A DNA stretch of 64,000 nucleotides from the NCBI GenBank assembly GCA_025766275.1, contig JAFKAC010000002.1:1178001-1242000 (forward strand). The letters run 5' to 3'. Positions 35,208 to 47,558 of the stretch are shown here, one piece after another (position 1 is the stretch's first letter; each line of letters begins with the position of its first letter). This stretch comes from Lactarius indigo (lineage: Eukaryota > Basidiomycota > Agaricomycetes > Russulales > Russulaceae). Position numbers and translations under genes: made by a program. The notes below the pieces were generated by a model. That model had not been told where the DNA came from. It saw nothing but the letters and a program-made list of their open reading frames with translations, and ran no database searches.

Positions 35208-36976
35208 TTACGCCCCGGAGCTCCCGACGTACGCTTGATTGCGATACGATTGGGATGTGATTCGCGGTGTGCCTGTCGTGAATGATTCAACGTCATCTTG
35301 CCCACCAAAGTTTTGGCTCGTGTCCTGTCCCGTGTAGTCTTCCGACGAACTTGCTATTAATACGGCCGTCGAAGGCCTCTTAAACTCCGTATGCATGATT
35401 TCCGACGTGGGCTGGGAGCTGGCGGTGAAAGCAAACGTCCCGGGTGGGGATGTAACCACAGTTCTATGCCCCTCGCGGAGGGAGATCCGATTATTCAGAG
35501 AGACGAGGAGGGTGTTGGAATACCTGCGCCAGCACACGCCAACTGTCAGCCATGATGTAACGAAAACCACAAGATAGGTCTCACAATTTTCCAAGGATGG
35601 CAGTTCTGTGAAGTGGTGTTTCAGATACGTTGGACCCGGATGAACATAGTAAGATAAGTAGAGACGTACGGGCAGGTGAACCAGCGCTTGTCCTACGACA
35701 AGGTGGCGGGATCAGTCATCGAACGGGAGAAATTAATAATCACTCACGGGGAATATGGCAAACATCAAAAGCGATACGATTCCCACGGTCACTGAAAGCA
35801 AACGATTAAACCAAGTAGCGCACCAGATGCGAGGGTTGGCTTACTGGTCAATACGTTGGTCTCGATTGTCAAGCGAACGACTTTCGATAAGACGTGGTCA
35901 CTGTAGTTTCTACCTCCTTCACTGCGTCGTCGTACTAGCTGTGGTAGCGACGAGGGGAGAAGTCAGTATGGACGCCCATAAGCAAAGCGCCAAGGATTTA
36001 CGTGGTAAAGCATCGAGGCGGCAATGAGGATGTCGGACAAGGCATTTCCGCTCACCCAAATCTGTAAGGGTCGTCGTTATTAGCGAAGAGTCGGGAGGAA
36101 GCAGGTAACCTGCAGATACGATGGCCTTACCAAGGCGAGTACCTTGAGCACTCGGCCAGTCACGAACTTCTTGTGGATATATACCTACGGATATGAGCCA
36201 AATTGGAAATGGCTTGGGACAGACGAGACTTACATAAACACCCCCAATACATGCACCCACTACGGCAGTAATTGAGCACTGGGAGGTAGGAAATTGAAGT
36301 AGAGGCGCGAGATTGATACGATAGACTCACGAGACATATGATCACGCCTATGAATAGAAACCGGTACGACCTCTCGCTGAGTATCCAGATGCGATACACG
36401 AAAAAAAATTGGACGGCTAATGAAACGATGGATCCGATAATGGGCACGTCGAAGCCGGACAGGTGGGGAGAGGTGAGGCGTCCTATATTGCCGAAGCCGG
36501 AGACGAGCCAATAGTAGAGGTCCGCTCCAGTGAGTGCTGTCTGCACCGTTTCGATCAAGAATATAGAGTATACTGCAGGGGAGCTGTTATCAGGACGGAG
36601 TGCACAACCTGCAAAACGGGACCAAAGTAGTACATACCTAGTAGCTTGAGGGGTGTCCTATCTCCTGGGAAATTATAGGTGTACACGTCTTCACCGCGGA
36701 TGAGCTTCGAGGATGGAGACAGGCAATAAGAAACTCACAGAGCTGAACGACGAGAACCCCATACAAAGTCCAGTTCCACAGAGCTCCCAGCAACTAAAAA
36801 AGTGGGGAAGTATGTACCATCATCGATATGGAAGACTAAGCACCACACATACCATCGGGGCAATGCTACGGAATGAGGAGTCAGACTCGTGCTGTATGAA
36901 CTAGTGCCAAATACAAAGACACTTACATCTCCTCAAGGTTTGGAAGGGCGGGGGGAGTTGGAGGGGGAGTTGACAT
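35208..36976 (-). CDS. DUF6534-type seven-helix membrane protein
   Basis: A polytopic membrane protein of the large Agaricomycete family annotated DUF6534. Start ATG at 36976 gives MSTPPPTPPALPNLEE. A 13-nt microexon (cattgccccgatg, near 36855) follows, then LLGALWNWTLYGVLVVQL, then PGDRTPLKLL. The main exon has IETVQTALTGADLYYWLVSG, VPIIGSIVSLAVQFFFVYRIW and YRFLFIGVIICLVS. The last exon starts with the conserved YSNTLLVSLNNRISLRE and ends in a Ser/Thr-rich cytoplasmic tail to the stop at 35208. About eight exons; the junctions between 35600 and 36250 were not resolved. The function of the family is unknown; topology resembles seven-helix receptors. Confidence 0.8.
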
Positions 36977-38477
36977 GGTTTGGGGGTGGTGTACAGAGCC
37001 AAGCCGGTCAAGAACAGTGATCCCTAATGGTCCGGGGGCGGAGGCGGGTCTGGAGAATATAACGGGGTTGGGAGAGTGGAGGGGGCCGATACTGCACAGG
37101 GAAATAGTGCCCAAGTTTTGATCCAGCCCTCAATATACAATCGGACGAGAGTCGGACGTAAGATGCTGGGCCAACGTGGCTATGGGCGCACTAAATTGAC
37201 CCGTGCTGGCTTCCAATCATGTCGCAAGGCGCCAGTTCGATGATGAGCGCTTGAGCGCTGGCGTGAAGCTCCACTCATCACATGAAAACAACGAGGCGTT
37301 GACGTTCACCTGATCTGACACATATGTAGAAGTGTTCAATTCGCCATCATAGTTTGATTGTGTAGCCACCGCGTTGATCGCCATCCCTAAACTTGAGCGT
37401 CAATGGTTAGATATTTGTATGGTGCACCGCTGTAGGGAGGAGAGCAGCCTATGCAGCTTGGCTATGCAGCTTGGACGTGTGCTGTGGTTTCGGGATCGGG
37501 AACGCTCATAAAACAGAACAAAACAAAACAAAACAATTTAGTATAGGTATTTATTTGTAATGAAAAATAGAACCAAAAAAAAATCAAATTGGCCGTTGTC
37601 GCCCGAAAAGCCCTAAAAATGATAGACCGAAGCGAGGGATGAGGATGACACGAATCATCACCTGGAAATTACCTAAGAATGCAGCCGATCCAGATCACCG
37701 TACGTAGCAACAAAACACATCCAAAACACATCTGGCCGTATCCAGCTTGGCCGATCCCTTTCCCGTCCATTTCCAAGTCATTTCCAAGTAATATCCGCAC
37801 TGTGTATAACTAACCCGTTACGTCCTTGATTGCATCTACTCTCTGACTCCAATCGTGTGCCGCTCGTCTTGTCACGGTGTTTTTCCGCACTACTACGGTA
37901 TATCATATTCCTTATAGCTCAACAAATAAAATATCAGTCTCGTTCTCTCGACCAGTCGCTCTCTACTGTCTGTCCTGCTGTACTCCGTCTCATGACTCGA
38001 CAAAATGAAACAACGACCCGCATTCCGCTTGGCTTGCTGCTTGGTCAACTTCGGTTTCCTTATCCACTTTACATTCACATCTCCTACTTTTCTCTTTCAA
38101 CGCCACATTTATCTTTCTTTGCCTTTCGCCGATTTTGGTTCGGCGTTCTCGTCCATTACACAAGGAAGAAGAGAAGCGAGAAGGGCAAGGTGGTGAATGA
38201 TACACTAACCTCGACACTACAGTAACGATGAAAAATCGGGACTCATGTGATCAGTGATCGATCATCGATGATCACTGACATGGGCCGGAGATTAAAACTC
38301 AGATGCATAATACACCCCCACATTCCAGCAACCGACGATTCACTCTCTACTTTATTTCGAACATTCAGTCGACTTCGCTGACACCTAGTCGTGATACAAA
38401 CAGGAATATAGCACTGCTGTAGTGGTCCAATATCTTGCTAGACTGTTACATTGTCTCTCCCCTCGCCCCTCCCGTCG
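36977..38477. other. intergenic, 1.5 kb
   Basis: Contains a short AAAAC tandem repeat at 37512-37539, AT-rich sequence and a 131-codon open frame (37830-38225, plus) without family features or codon character of a gene. A palindrome at 38244-38282 is listed separately. Probably 3' flank and promoter sequence. Confidence 0.45.
38244..38282. repeat. palindromic element with GATC/ATCGAT core
   Basis: A perfect 14-nt palindrome, GATCATCGATGATC (38260-38273), is embedded in longer inverted arms CAGTGATC (38252-38259) and GATCACTG (38270-38277), with CATG at both outer ends. It could be a binding site or cruciform-forming sequence 200 bp beyond the MFS stop codon. Confidence 0.55.
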
Positions 38478-41191
38478 TTATACTTCCTCCGATCCGCCGG
38501 TGCGTTTCTTCTCGTCAATAACGTCTATGGCTGCATGATCTTGTTCTCCGTTCACCCCTTGCAGTGAGTGTTTGCGCTCCTCTGATCTTTCATCTGATAC
38601 ATCTGCACCTGCCTCTGCCGCTGTTCTTCCTGACGCTGTTGTGTCTCCAGTTGCTATCTCTTGGTCTGGCTTCGCACGCGCGGCACCTTGAATCGTAGTC
38701 CGCTTTAGAGAATATGCCTTGATAAACAGTACTTCGTCGTCGTGGTCGCGCATGAGAACACTTCCAGGTAGTCTTTAAGAGTTCTAGCTACTCACCCATG
38801 ACGAATCCCACCCCGACAACAGGTGTGTTGAAAACCCATATCGCGCTAATCGCCTGCGCATAAGCATGGATTATCTGCCCCTTTTCGGGTTGCTACAATG
38901 ATGCGGCGCTCAGTCCAAAAAAAAAAACCGATGATTGTTAAAAGTATATACCGGGAGACTTTGGAGCGTCCGGACACTCTCGGAAAGCGCCGCGGGTGAA
39001 GTGTCGAACCCACTTAGGTCAGGAATTCTATTGATCTTCCTCTTGAGAATGCTTGTATAGATCGCCTGTCCAATCGAGATCCCAACAGTGCCACCCATAG
39101 TCCTAATTACGAGCTCAGGGACAGATGCAACGACGTGCACGAGGTCCACGTACCTGAGGAAGCCAAAAGCTCCCGTAGACGTGGCCATGTCTTTGAGGGG
39201 CATGGCGGCTTGCAAGGCAATGAGTGGTGTCTAGGGACAAATGAACGACTTTGAACGCGCAATGTTGTGGCCATACCTGGAACAGACACCCGATGCCAAT
39301 GGCGGCAATCAAGGGATAAAGCACCTTCTTTGCCCTTCGCCAGAGAAAATCAGTCGGGTAGGTAGTGGGTGAGTATGTCGAGTATGTCCTACGTGTTGGA
39401 ATGATCATCTAGCGTGATCATTAAACCCCATCCGAGAATCATAATTGCCCAAGCGGCCCAAATTATGCCACGGTATGTTCCCATGCGAGTAATAGTCACA
39501 CCCGAGACGGCGGAAATTACAGCAGCACCGAGGGAAAACGGGATCATCCTGAATAGTGTGTCAGGTGGCAACGAACATACAGTCAGACTCCCCCCCCCGG
39601 TGGATCTCACCTAATCCCAGCACCGGTTGCAGACGATCCAAGGACTTGGAAGTAAAGAGGAAGGTAATAAGCACCTAATAGAATAAGACCATCGCAAATA
39701 GGACTCAGGAAGATTTTAAATGGTTTACCAGCAAAGAATGTGACGGCGTGGAAAAAGCATGTAATCAATATGATTCCCGTAGTTCGTGTCTGTATTGCGG
39801 CGTCAGCAAATGGTTGTCTCCTGCCAAAACAGCAGAAACCAACCCTAAATAACCGAGGGGGAATGATGGGTGACCGGGTAGTCAAAATCTCGTTAATTGC
39901 GGCGAGGATCAACAGCACGGATCCAACACAGAGCAGTGTGATCGTTTCGGTAGTTGACCCTTAAGACGAATCAGAAAGTAGATGGAGTCACATAAACCGA
40001 ACGCACAGCTGGTTTCACCGCTATTCAAACCAATGAGGACACAGACGACACCAGACATGAGCAAGCCCAGGCCGAGGAAATCGAATTGGCCCAAGTGCTG
40101 CTGCAGTGACATTCCCTGGTGCGGATTCAGATTGAGGAAAAAGAATAGTATGACACCAGCGATGCCCCCAGTGGGTCTACGACATCGGTTGGAAATCAGG
40201 TAAAGACGGAAGACTGCTCAGACGCACAAATTAATCCAGAAACACCTGGGATAAACGAACAGAGATGAATGTCTCAGATGCTAGCATATACGAGCACAGA
40301 TGTCTCCTCACCATCTCCACGACACATGGTCAGTGAAAACACCCCCAAGGAGAGGCCCAACCACGCTGAGGATGGAAAAATGTTAAGAACCTGGGGACGA
40401 CCCGAATTGCGAAACACTTACCTTGCAATTCCCCACGTCGCACCAAACCAGCCGGCATATTTGCCACGACTGTGGGAAGTGAGCATGTTAATACATAAGA
40501 ACAGAGAACTAGACCCACTCTTGCAGAGAAACGATGTCGGACATAGTAATCTGAACGAGCTGGATGATGCCACCCCCTCCAATGCCTTGGACAGCGCGGC
40601 ATATGATTAGCCAGGTCAAGCTTTGTGCAGCGCCACAGAGGGCAGAACCCAACTATGACTTGGTATCAGCGGAAGGACGAGGGATAGACTATGTACCGGC
40701 AACATACTAAGAATATCAAGATGGCGGAGTAAAGAACAGGTTTTCTCCCAATTAGGTCAGACAGCTTCCCGTATAGAGGGGAGAGCGCGCTTGCAGCGAG
40801 TAGGTACGCGCTGACAAGGGTGTGTGACGGAATTGATGGCGGAAAGGGGATGACGTATATACCTGCCAACCCAACTGTAGTTTTTACCCTCACCAAGATG
40901 TTCGACGATAGTGGGTAATGCTGTGGCGACGATGGTCTATCGGAAGTAAATCGTCGGCGATGGGGGGGCCATAAAAATTTGAAAAGGAATGGATACCTGG
41001 TCCAATGCGGCCAAGAAAATGCAGGCCATGAGACCAGAAAAGACTATCCCGAGTCGATTGTACGGGAGAACATGCTGTTCTGTCGCTTTCCAGGAGGCGC
41101 CAGCTTTCGGTTTCTCCTGCGCTGATTGCAAGTCCCTGTCGTGGGAAGGTTGCGCGGCCGTAGGGCTAATGTGCTGAGAAGAAATCGACAT
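38478..41191 (-). CDS. MFS drug/toxin exporter (14-helix type)
   Basis: A major facilitator, DHA2-like H+ antiporter. Start ATG at 41191, hydrophilic N-terminus, then VFSGLMACIFLAALDQ joined across an intron to TIVATALPTIVEHLGEG. Next come AYLLAASALSPLYGKLSDLI plus GRKPVLY (MFS motif A), then a stretch with conserved Gly (IGGGGI-like, frame 40560-40600). ARG-rich loops and YYLPLYFQVLGSSATGAGIR come later, then IPFSLGAAVISAVSGV, YPLIAAIGIGCLFQ and GGTVGISIGQAIYTSILK. The C-terminal tail (38478-38753) is charged and ends KRTGGSEEV. More than ten introns. The position of the alternate-helix motif suggests an efflux pump at the plasma membrane; cargo unknown. It faces the Ran gene across an 840-bp intergenic region. 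Confidence 0.88.
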
Positions 41192-42031
41192 GAATACAAC
41201 AGACCGACGGGAGGATGGGGACTGAGTCAGAGGTGGGGGCCGTCAAACAGTCGGCGAGAAGAGTCAGAACAAGGGTGCATTCGTGGGACAATACATTTAA
41301 CTGTCCTGTAGTGATTACTGGCAAGGGCTTGAGCATGACCAGTTGTGGGACGAACGAGTTCCTGGGCGCACGAAGTCGGCACTTTCGGCACGGCATCATC
41401 GATTACCCGTCGGCATTATCATTACGTGGCCCTACTCTGGTTCTGTAGATCGCAACCGCATCCGAATCGGCTCTCACTTTGGGTCATGGAGCAGAGATTC
41501 AGCATGGAGAGACAGCCATAGCCGTAGAGCAGACACAACTCAATGGCGGGCCCGCAAACACACTCACATTGCCTATCTGTACCTTGACACGTGCGTACTA
41601 TTTGGCATCGAATATGCGGTTCCGAAGAGTCTAGATAAAATTGTTGAGCCCGAAAATAGAACCCATATCTCATTGTCTCTCTCACAGCGTGAGCGCCAGC
41701 AGGGAACCGTCACCCAAGGCGCTCGCGTCTCCACATGACCATAGTTTACTGTAACATGTCCGCCATTGCCATGTCAATCCGTAAAAGTCCCTGTCATGCG
41801 CAAACATCCATTCATGACCCAAGTCTCCTGGCCGACCCCGACCATGGCGGAATAAGGTTTTCCGCCGGAGTTTACCATGCCATCATGTGACCACCTGTGT
41901 GAAGGTTGGAGATTAGATTTGACTAGATTAGATTAGCTTAGTAACCAATTTCCACGAGTCAGAGTAATCCGTGGCAAGCCCTTCGACAACCCTTGTACCC
42001 CCTCTACCTCACCTTTCTCTTTCTCTTTGCA
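41192..42031. promoter_or_regulatory. divergent intergenic region between MFS exporter and Ran
   Basis: 840 bp hold both promoters. The last 35 bases before the Ran ATG (about 41997-42031) are an almost pure pyrimidine tract (cccctctacctcacctttctctttctctttgca), as is usual just upstream of strongly expressed fungal genes. AGATT direct repeats lie at 41911-41936. Confidence 0.55.
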
Positions 42032-43146
42032 ATGACTACCGCCGCCGAAATTCCCACTTTCAAGCTTGTGCTCGGTAAGCTACATCGCCATCTCTGATCT
42101 CTTTGCCATCTAAGCTATTCACAATCTGTCCTACTTCCCTCGTGCGATCGATCCGTGATCATACATCCTCGTTTTCCTCACCACTCCCGCACTGCCTTTC
42201 TTCTCTCTACTCCTTCTGTGACGCGTAGTTGGTGATGGAGGAACGGGAAAAACCACCTTTGTCAAGGTAAGCGTGGGATTCGTCACCCTGCGCCTTGACC
42301 GTCTTCTGATCCCAGTTTCTCTTTGCAGCGTCACTTGACTGGTGAATTTGAGAAAAAATATATTGGTGTGTATCCCCTTACCGCGATCACCTTGTTCCCT
42401 ATTTTTTTTTTGTTTCACTTCTGCTCATGCGGGCCGCTACAATGCACAGCCACCCTTGGAGTCGAAGTCCACCCTCTATCCTTCTCCACCAACTTTGGCA
42501 CGATCGTCTTTAATGTCTGGGATACTGCTGGGCAAGAAAAGTTCGGTGGGCTTCGCGATGGTTATTACATCCAGGGCCAGTGTGGCATTATCATGTTTGA
42601 CGTCACGGCCCGCATCACTTATAAGAACGTCCCCAATTGGCACCGCGATCTCGAGCGTGTGTGCGAGAACATCCCCATCGTGTTGTGTGGAAACAAGGTC
42701 GACGTTAAAGTGCGTCTTGCCCACAACTGATATAATACCTTGTCGGACTTTCCTTTCTTGGATTCTAGGAGCGGAAGGTCAAGACCTCCACTGTGACCTT
42801 CCACCGGAAGAAAAGTATCCAATACTTTGAGATCTCTGCCAAGTCCAACTACAACTTCGAGAAGCCTTTCCTGTGGCTTGCTCGTAAATTGGTTGGGTAA
42901 GTTCAGCCGCCTCAATACTTTCTCGCACTCGATTTATATATCGACGTTCCAGAAACCCAGCTCTTGAGTTTGTCGCAGCTCCTGCACTTGCACCCGCTGA
43001 GGTTCAAGTTGACTCTGTTCTGATGGAACAGTATAACCGGGAGTTGGCGCAGGTACGATCACCATCTCACCTATGCGATCATCATCTGACGACGTGCATC
43101 TCAGGCTGAGGCTGTTCCCCTTCCAGAAGAGGAAGATGACCTGTAA
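42032..43146 (+). CDS. RAN: Ran GTPase (Gsp1/spi1)
   Basis: The nuclear-transport GTPase. Exons 42032-42074, 42229-42266, then short exons to about 42355, 42450-42708, 42769-42897 and two more to the stop at 43144-43146. Motifs: [12 protein letters not shown] (P-loop), [20 protein letters not shown] (switch I and effector), [18 protein letters not shown] (switch II), CGNKVDVK (NKxD), [14 protein letters not shown] (SAK) and FVAAPALAP. The C-terminus PLPEEEDDL is the acidic Ran tail that distinguishes it from Rab and Rho proteins. About 215 residues, the normal size. Very conserved, so the model is firm; the intron count is typical for basidiomycetes. Confidence 0.97.
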
Positions 43147-43466
43147 TCCCCTTGTTAACGTGCACTACTCTTATCTCGATCAACGACATGGCTTGTTCTA
43201 TACAGCAATTTCTCCTCGTTTTTCCTCCTGCCCCTCTTCTCGTCCATCGTACAGATTCTATGCATTCGAAGCGGTGAGCCTAATGTGCATGCTTAGTTGT
43301 CGTCTTGTGCGTGCGGTTATGGCGTAGTACAAGCTAGACGTATGATGTGGGCTTTCGTACGTACGTTATACTTACAATGTAGTCTGCTTTGCCTGTCGCT
43401 AGAAAACACGGAGACCCGGTCCGGAGTGCACTCGTGAGGTCTGTCCTGCCTTGTCAGTGACCATAC
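43147..43466. other. intergenic between Ran and BCS1-like gene
   Basis: 320 bp, 3' flank of Ran and promoter of the AAA ATPase gene; both are on the plus strand. No distinct motif was recognised. Confidence 0.5.
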
Positions 43467-45121
43467 ATGGCCGCGGCAGCAGCAACATCACCAGCATCTC
43501 AAAGCGCACATGCGGCGGGAACTTCTCTTCTTGGTTCTATCACAGCTGATAAGTGCGTCTGGTCCACGCTACAATGACTTCGTCACGCTTACCACCCTAC
43601 CAAGCATAGCCCTTACTTCCAAGCCGGCTTTGGCTTGATGGTGAGCAATTGTCCAGAATTGACGTGCGCACTGACTGTCGAAAACACAGGGCGTCGGAGT
43701 TGGCATCACCGTGCTCCGCCGAGCCACGGTGCTTGCCTCCGTCGCGCTTCGCCGGCGCCTGCTCGTCACGCTCGAGATCAACAACAAAGACCGCTCGTAC
43801 GCCTGGTTCCTCGCCTGGCTCGCGCACCACCAACGCACCGCCCGTCGGCCCGCCTGGGCCCACTCGCACCAGCTGAGCGTCGAAACCGCCTACGCACAAC
43901 GCAACAACGGCAGCGCCGACGTGTGTTTCAGCCTCGTCGCTGGACCCGGCGTACACTGGCTCAAGTACCGTGGCGCGTGGATGCAGGTACGTTTTCCCTG
44001 CTCATTCCCCAACTCTTCCCCCCTCCCCCCCGTCTTACCTTATGGCGACGCAGGTGAAGCGCGAGCGCGAGACGCGCGCGATGCAGATGGCGTCTGGCAC
44101 GCCGTGGGAGACGGTCACGCTGACGACGCTCTCGCGCGACCGCGCGTTGTTTGCGCCGCTGCTTGCGGAGGCACGCGATACGGCACTGCAAGGGCAGGAG
44201 GGGCGTCTCGTCGTGCATACTGCGTGGGGCGCCGAGTGGCGCCCGTTTGGGCAGCCCCGCGGTCGGCGCCCCCTGCGCAGCGTCGTGCTCGCGCGTGGGG
44301 TCGCAGAGCGCATTGTCGAGGACGCGCGGGCGTTCCTCGCGCGCCGCGAGTGGTATGCGGACCGAGGTGCGTCCCCGTTTCTCGATACAGTGCGAGACTG
44401 ATGGAAAAGTTGATGGTGAAAGGGATCCCGTATCGTAGAGGGTATCTGCTGCACGGTCCGCCTGGATCGGGCAAGTCGTCGTTTATTCAGGCGCTCGCGG
44501 GCTCGCTGTCGTACGACATATGTCTGCTGAACCTCTCTGAGCGTGGCTTGACCGACGATAAGCTCAACCACCTGATGTCAAATGCGCCAGAACGGAGTTT
44601 CATCCTCATAGAGGATGTGGACGCGGCGTTTAACAAGCGCGTACAAACGAGCGAGGATGGGTGAGCAGGCGCTAGTGATTGCCTATACACACTCTCCTGT
44701 GATCGCAGCTCATGGAGACATATATAGATACCAATCCTCGGTGACTTTCTCGGGATTCCTGAACGCTCTAGACGGCGTCGCCTCTGGGGAAGAGCGTATC
44801 ATATTTCTCACGACCAATCACATAGAGAGACTCGATCCCGCACTCATCCGGCCTGGTCGCGTTGACTTGGCCGCTCTCATCGACGATGCCGATCCAGAGC
44901 AAGCCAAAACGCTTTTCACGAACTTCTATGGCACCGAACAAGCGGAAGGCGGCGCTTCTGCTGAAGTGGAACAACTTGGCAATCAGCTGCAGGAGATTGT
45001 GAACGACGGCATAATGGCGAACAGGCGGATTAGCATGGCGGCACTGCAGGGCACGTTCATCAGGCACGACGCAAAAGATGCCGTGGCATCAACGAGAGAA
45101 CTTTTGGCTGTGCAACAATAG
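43467..45121 (+). CDS. BCS1: BCS1-type AAA ATPase
   Basis: Mitochondrial inner-membrane AAA ATPase that inserts the Rieske protein into complex III. Start ATG 43467. The N-terminal part has a hydrophobic segment, PYFQAGFGLM joined to GVGVGITVLRRA. The BCS1-N domain follows (AWFLAWLAHHQRT, SFLVAGPGVHW-like SLVAGPGVHWLKYRG, RPLRSVVLARGVAERIVEDA). The AAA core has HGPPGSGKSSFIQALAGSL (Walker A), LNLSERGLTDDKLNHLM, RSFILIEDVDAAF (Walker B), SGFLNALDGVASGEERI, FLTTNHIERLDPALIRPGRVD and the arginine-finger region. Introns fit at about 43550-43615, 43637-43690, 43987-44053, 44368-44430 and 44662-44731. The stop is at 45119-45121. GC-rich third positions in the middle exon stand out. Ortholog versus paralog of yeast Bcs1 is not resolved; mushrooms often have several. 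Confidence 0.88.
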
Positions 45122-45559
45122 AAATCCGTCGTTTGCACCAGCAGAGTAAAAAAATACAGTAGAATAACTCGTAATGCATGTGGATTGGCAAGCCATTTTC
45201 GCAAGCAAGATGAGATCATGATATTGTGCTTTGGGTCTAGCAAATCATCACGGAGTAGTAAGTGGCATAATCTTTGCGATGATGCGACTGGTAGGGCTGG
45301 TTTATTCTCTGCTCAGGCTACAGTTGCGACGCCCCCCCCCCCTTTTTTTTTTGAACAGCCTCCTACAATGCCGTTGTGACTCGACTCGGAAGTACCCCTC
45401 CGAGTCCATATCTTACAAGAGTACACAATTACGGGATATTTCCGCATTTCATCTCGCCAACATCCACCAGGTTCTCGCCGTGGACCCTGCTAGCACAACT
45501 TTTGCTCTCTCGTTCCGTCACTGCCAATGGGCTTGTTACGGCTCAGGTAGCCGGACATG
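45122..45559. other. intergenic with poly-C/poly-T tract
   Basis: Contains a run of C followed by T at about 45332-45352. Otherwise this is featureless sequence before duplication block D. Confidence 0.5.
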
Positions 45560-47395
45560 TACACGCGACCGGTTTCCAAGGACTGGGAAATTAATCAACT
45601 CCGGTCTCTTCCAGCTCCCTTCCACAAGCCTCAGGCTGGAGGCGTCATCGATACATCATCCCGTACCCGTGGGCGACCTCGGCTCTCTTCACTGGCAGGT
45701 GTAGTTATTTCATACAGTCACGGCCTGTCAGTTTTCTAACACCGTCAAATTCCCGCACCGCAACGACTAACATTTTGGCTAATGTCATGCACAACAGGTC
45801 TCTAGGCTACGGAAGGCATGAGGTTTTGAGTGATTCTCCCGCAGGAAAGACCACAACATAGTTCTTTTGCAGACAATGCAAATAGCTCATTGGGAGATCG
45901 TAAGTAAAGACGAAAGGGAGCCCGCACATTTGGAAAGTTCTTTCAGTAATCGATTGGGTGCTTGGACATGTCGTATTGGGCCTAGTCTGACTTCACTGTG
46001 TGTCTTGCTTCACTTCACGGCTCCTCATCACGGTCTGTCGGGGGCCGCAGGCGTGTCCTGTCGACACTATAGTAATTTTCCGCGGTTCTACTTCTAACTC
46101 GATTTCAACGCTTAATTGTACCATCAAGGCTCCACCACGCTGGTTTCCGGACCTCTAGTTTTCAAATAGTTGGAAACCCTATCATCGATCACGCGCTACT
46201 ATAGGCTCTCTGTCCTCTCCGCACTTGTCACTGCTTTCCTCGGGAACCTCGCTTTGCCTTTTACAACTCATTGGGATGACGTGCGTGTGAAGTGGGAAAC
46301 TCTCGGTCACCTTACCGCCGACACCACGATCGACCTCCACATCGTGCTTCGGCCCAGCGCAAGAGTCCCTTGATTGATGCTCTCTACGAGGTCGGCACTT
46401 GCACATCCTCGGCACTCCTCTGCACGCGCCTGCCCTCACGTGTCCACTGCCCCATTTCAGATATACGCGTACCTGTCTAAGAAGCAGGTCGCTGAACTAG
46501 TCGCAGACACGTTCACTCCTGGCTTACGACGCTTTCCAAGGCGCATCGCATCGGCTCTACGGACAGGCGAGATCGTTGTAACTCTCCGCTAGACCAGCTA
46601 ACTTGCACACTCCCTGTGTGGCGTTGTATGATTACGTGCAAGGTGTCGCGCTGACGACGTACTTCGATCCTCCGCTCGTGAAATAGCTCTAGCAGACGCC
46701 GCGCAAGCGCTCCAGAGGAGAAGCGGACAAGGCGCCGTCTGGGGATCCTGTCACGGTGTTGTCAAGGCACAATGACGTTGACGAAGCTGACCCGCCATTC
46801 CTGCGCGCGCTGACAAGACTCTCACATATGTGCCTGGCGCGACAGGAAGGAATGTGCTCGGGCTTCGAGGGTCAATACCTGAGCCTGGCAGATCTGACGG
46901 GCTTTCATGAACGAATTTCGTGTCGAAGCAGCCGCGACCCTCACCGTCGCGCAGGTCGACAGTAGTGTTGTACGACCGAGTGACCCCGATTCGGTGAACA
47001 CCAACATCCAGTACATCGGGCCACCTGATCAGATCCCGTTACTGTAGAATCTTCTATAGCATCAGTGATAATTGACGGCGCCGTTAATGAGCCAGCTCCG
47101 GGCGGTTTGTGCCTCGAGTGGCTCAACCACGTGCTTATCCAACTGGACGTGCCGCAGATGATCAGCACACCATACGATAACGACGAACTGTATCCCCCGC
47201 TGGAACATGCGGCGTCCGCGCCGTTTATGGCGAGCGGCAGCAGTGAGGGAATTTAATTGGCTGTGGACTGCAGACTAAGTCCAATTCCGTCCCGCCTTCC
47301 CTGCGTCCTGTACGTGTGCCATTTTGTTAGTTGCTTGCAACCAGCGGACTAGCGCAGGCACAAATCGCTTACCAGACCGCCATGTCTTCGCAGTC
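45560..47395. repeat. segmental duplication block D, copy 1
   Basis: Matches 50036-51890 in the same orientation, starting at acgcgaccggtttcc and ending at agaccgccatgtcttcgcag. It contains about 600 bp of 5' flank and a decayed S53 peptidase. Confidence 0.85.
46180..47395 (+). pseudogene. decayed S53 (sedolisin / tripeptidyl-peptidase) gene, copy 1
   Basis: The family is secreted acid serine peptidases with a Pro-kumamolisin propeptide. Remnants in order: a signal-peptide-like start (LSVLSALVTAFLGNLALPF), propeptide pieces (DLHIVLRPSAR, IDALYEVGT, YAYLSKKQVAELVA), NDVDEADPPFLRALTRL, GFEGQYLSLADLTGF, then NNEPAPGG-like and EWLNHVLIQLDVPQMIST and YDNDELYPPLEHAAS. The pieces lie in different frames with stops between them. 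The sequence breaks off before the region that carries the catalytic Asp and Ser. It cannot encode an enzyme. Confidence 0.75.
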
Positions 47396-47558
47396 ACAAT
47401 TCTCACCTGGCAAATGGCTTGAAAGGTTGAATATTACCAAATAGATATATATAATTTTTAATTCTGACCAACCAATACACGTTTGATTATATAAGTTACA
47501 GTAAGTACGTAAAATCACTGGAAACCACGCAAGCGCAGAAATTCTGCCTCCAAAACAC

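Noticed and set aside
37512..37539. AAAAC tandem repeat as a satellite or origin
   Set aside because: Only a few units, a simple microsatellite.
37830..38225. 131-codon plus-strand open frame
   Set aside because: Hydrophobic and Ser/Arg-rich without a start context or family motif; codon pattern looks random.
43961..44571. minus-strand frames opposite the BCS1 gene
   Set aside because: Antisense shadows caused by strong GC3 bias in that exon.
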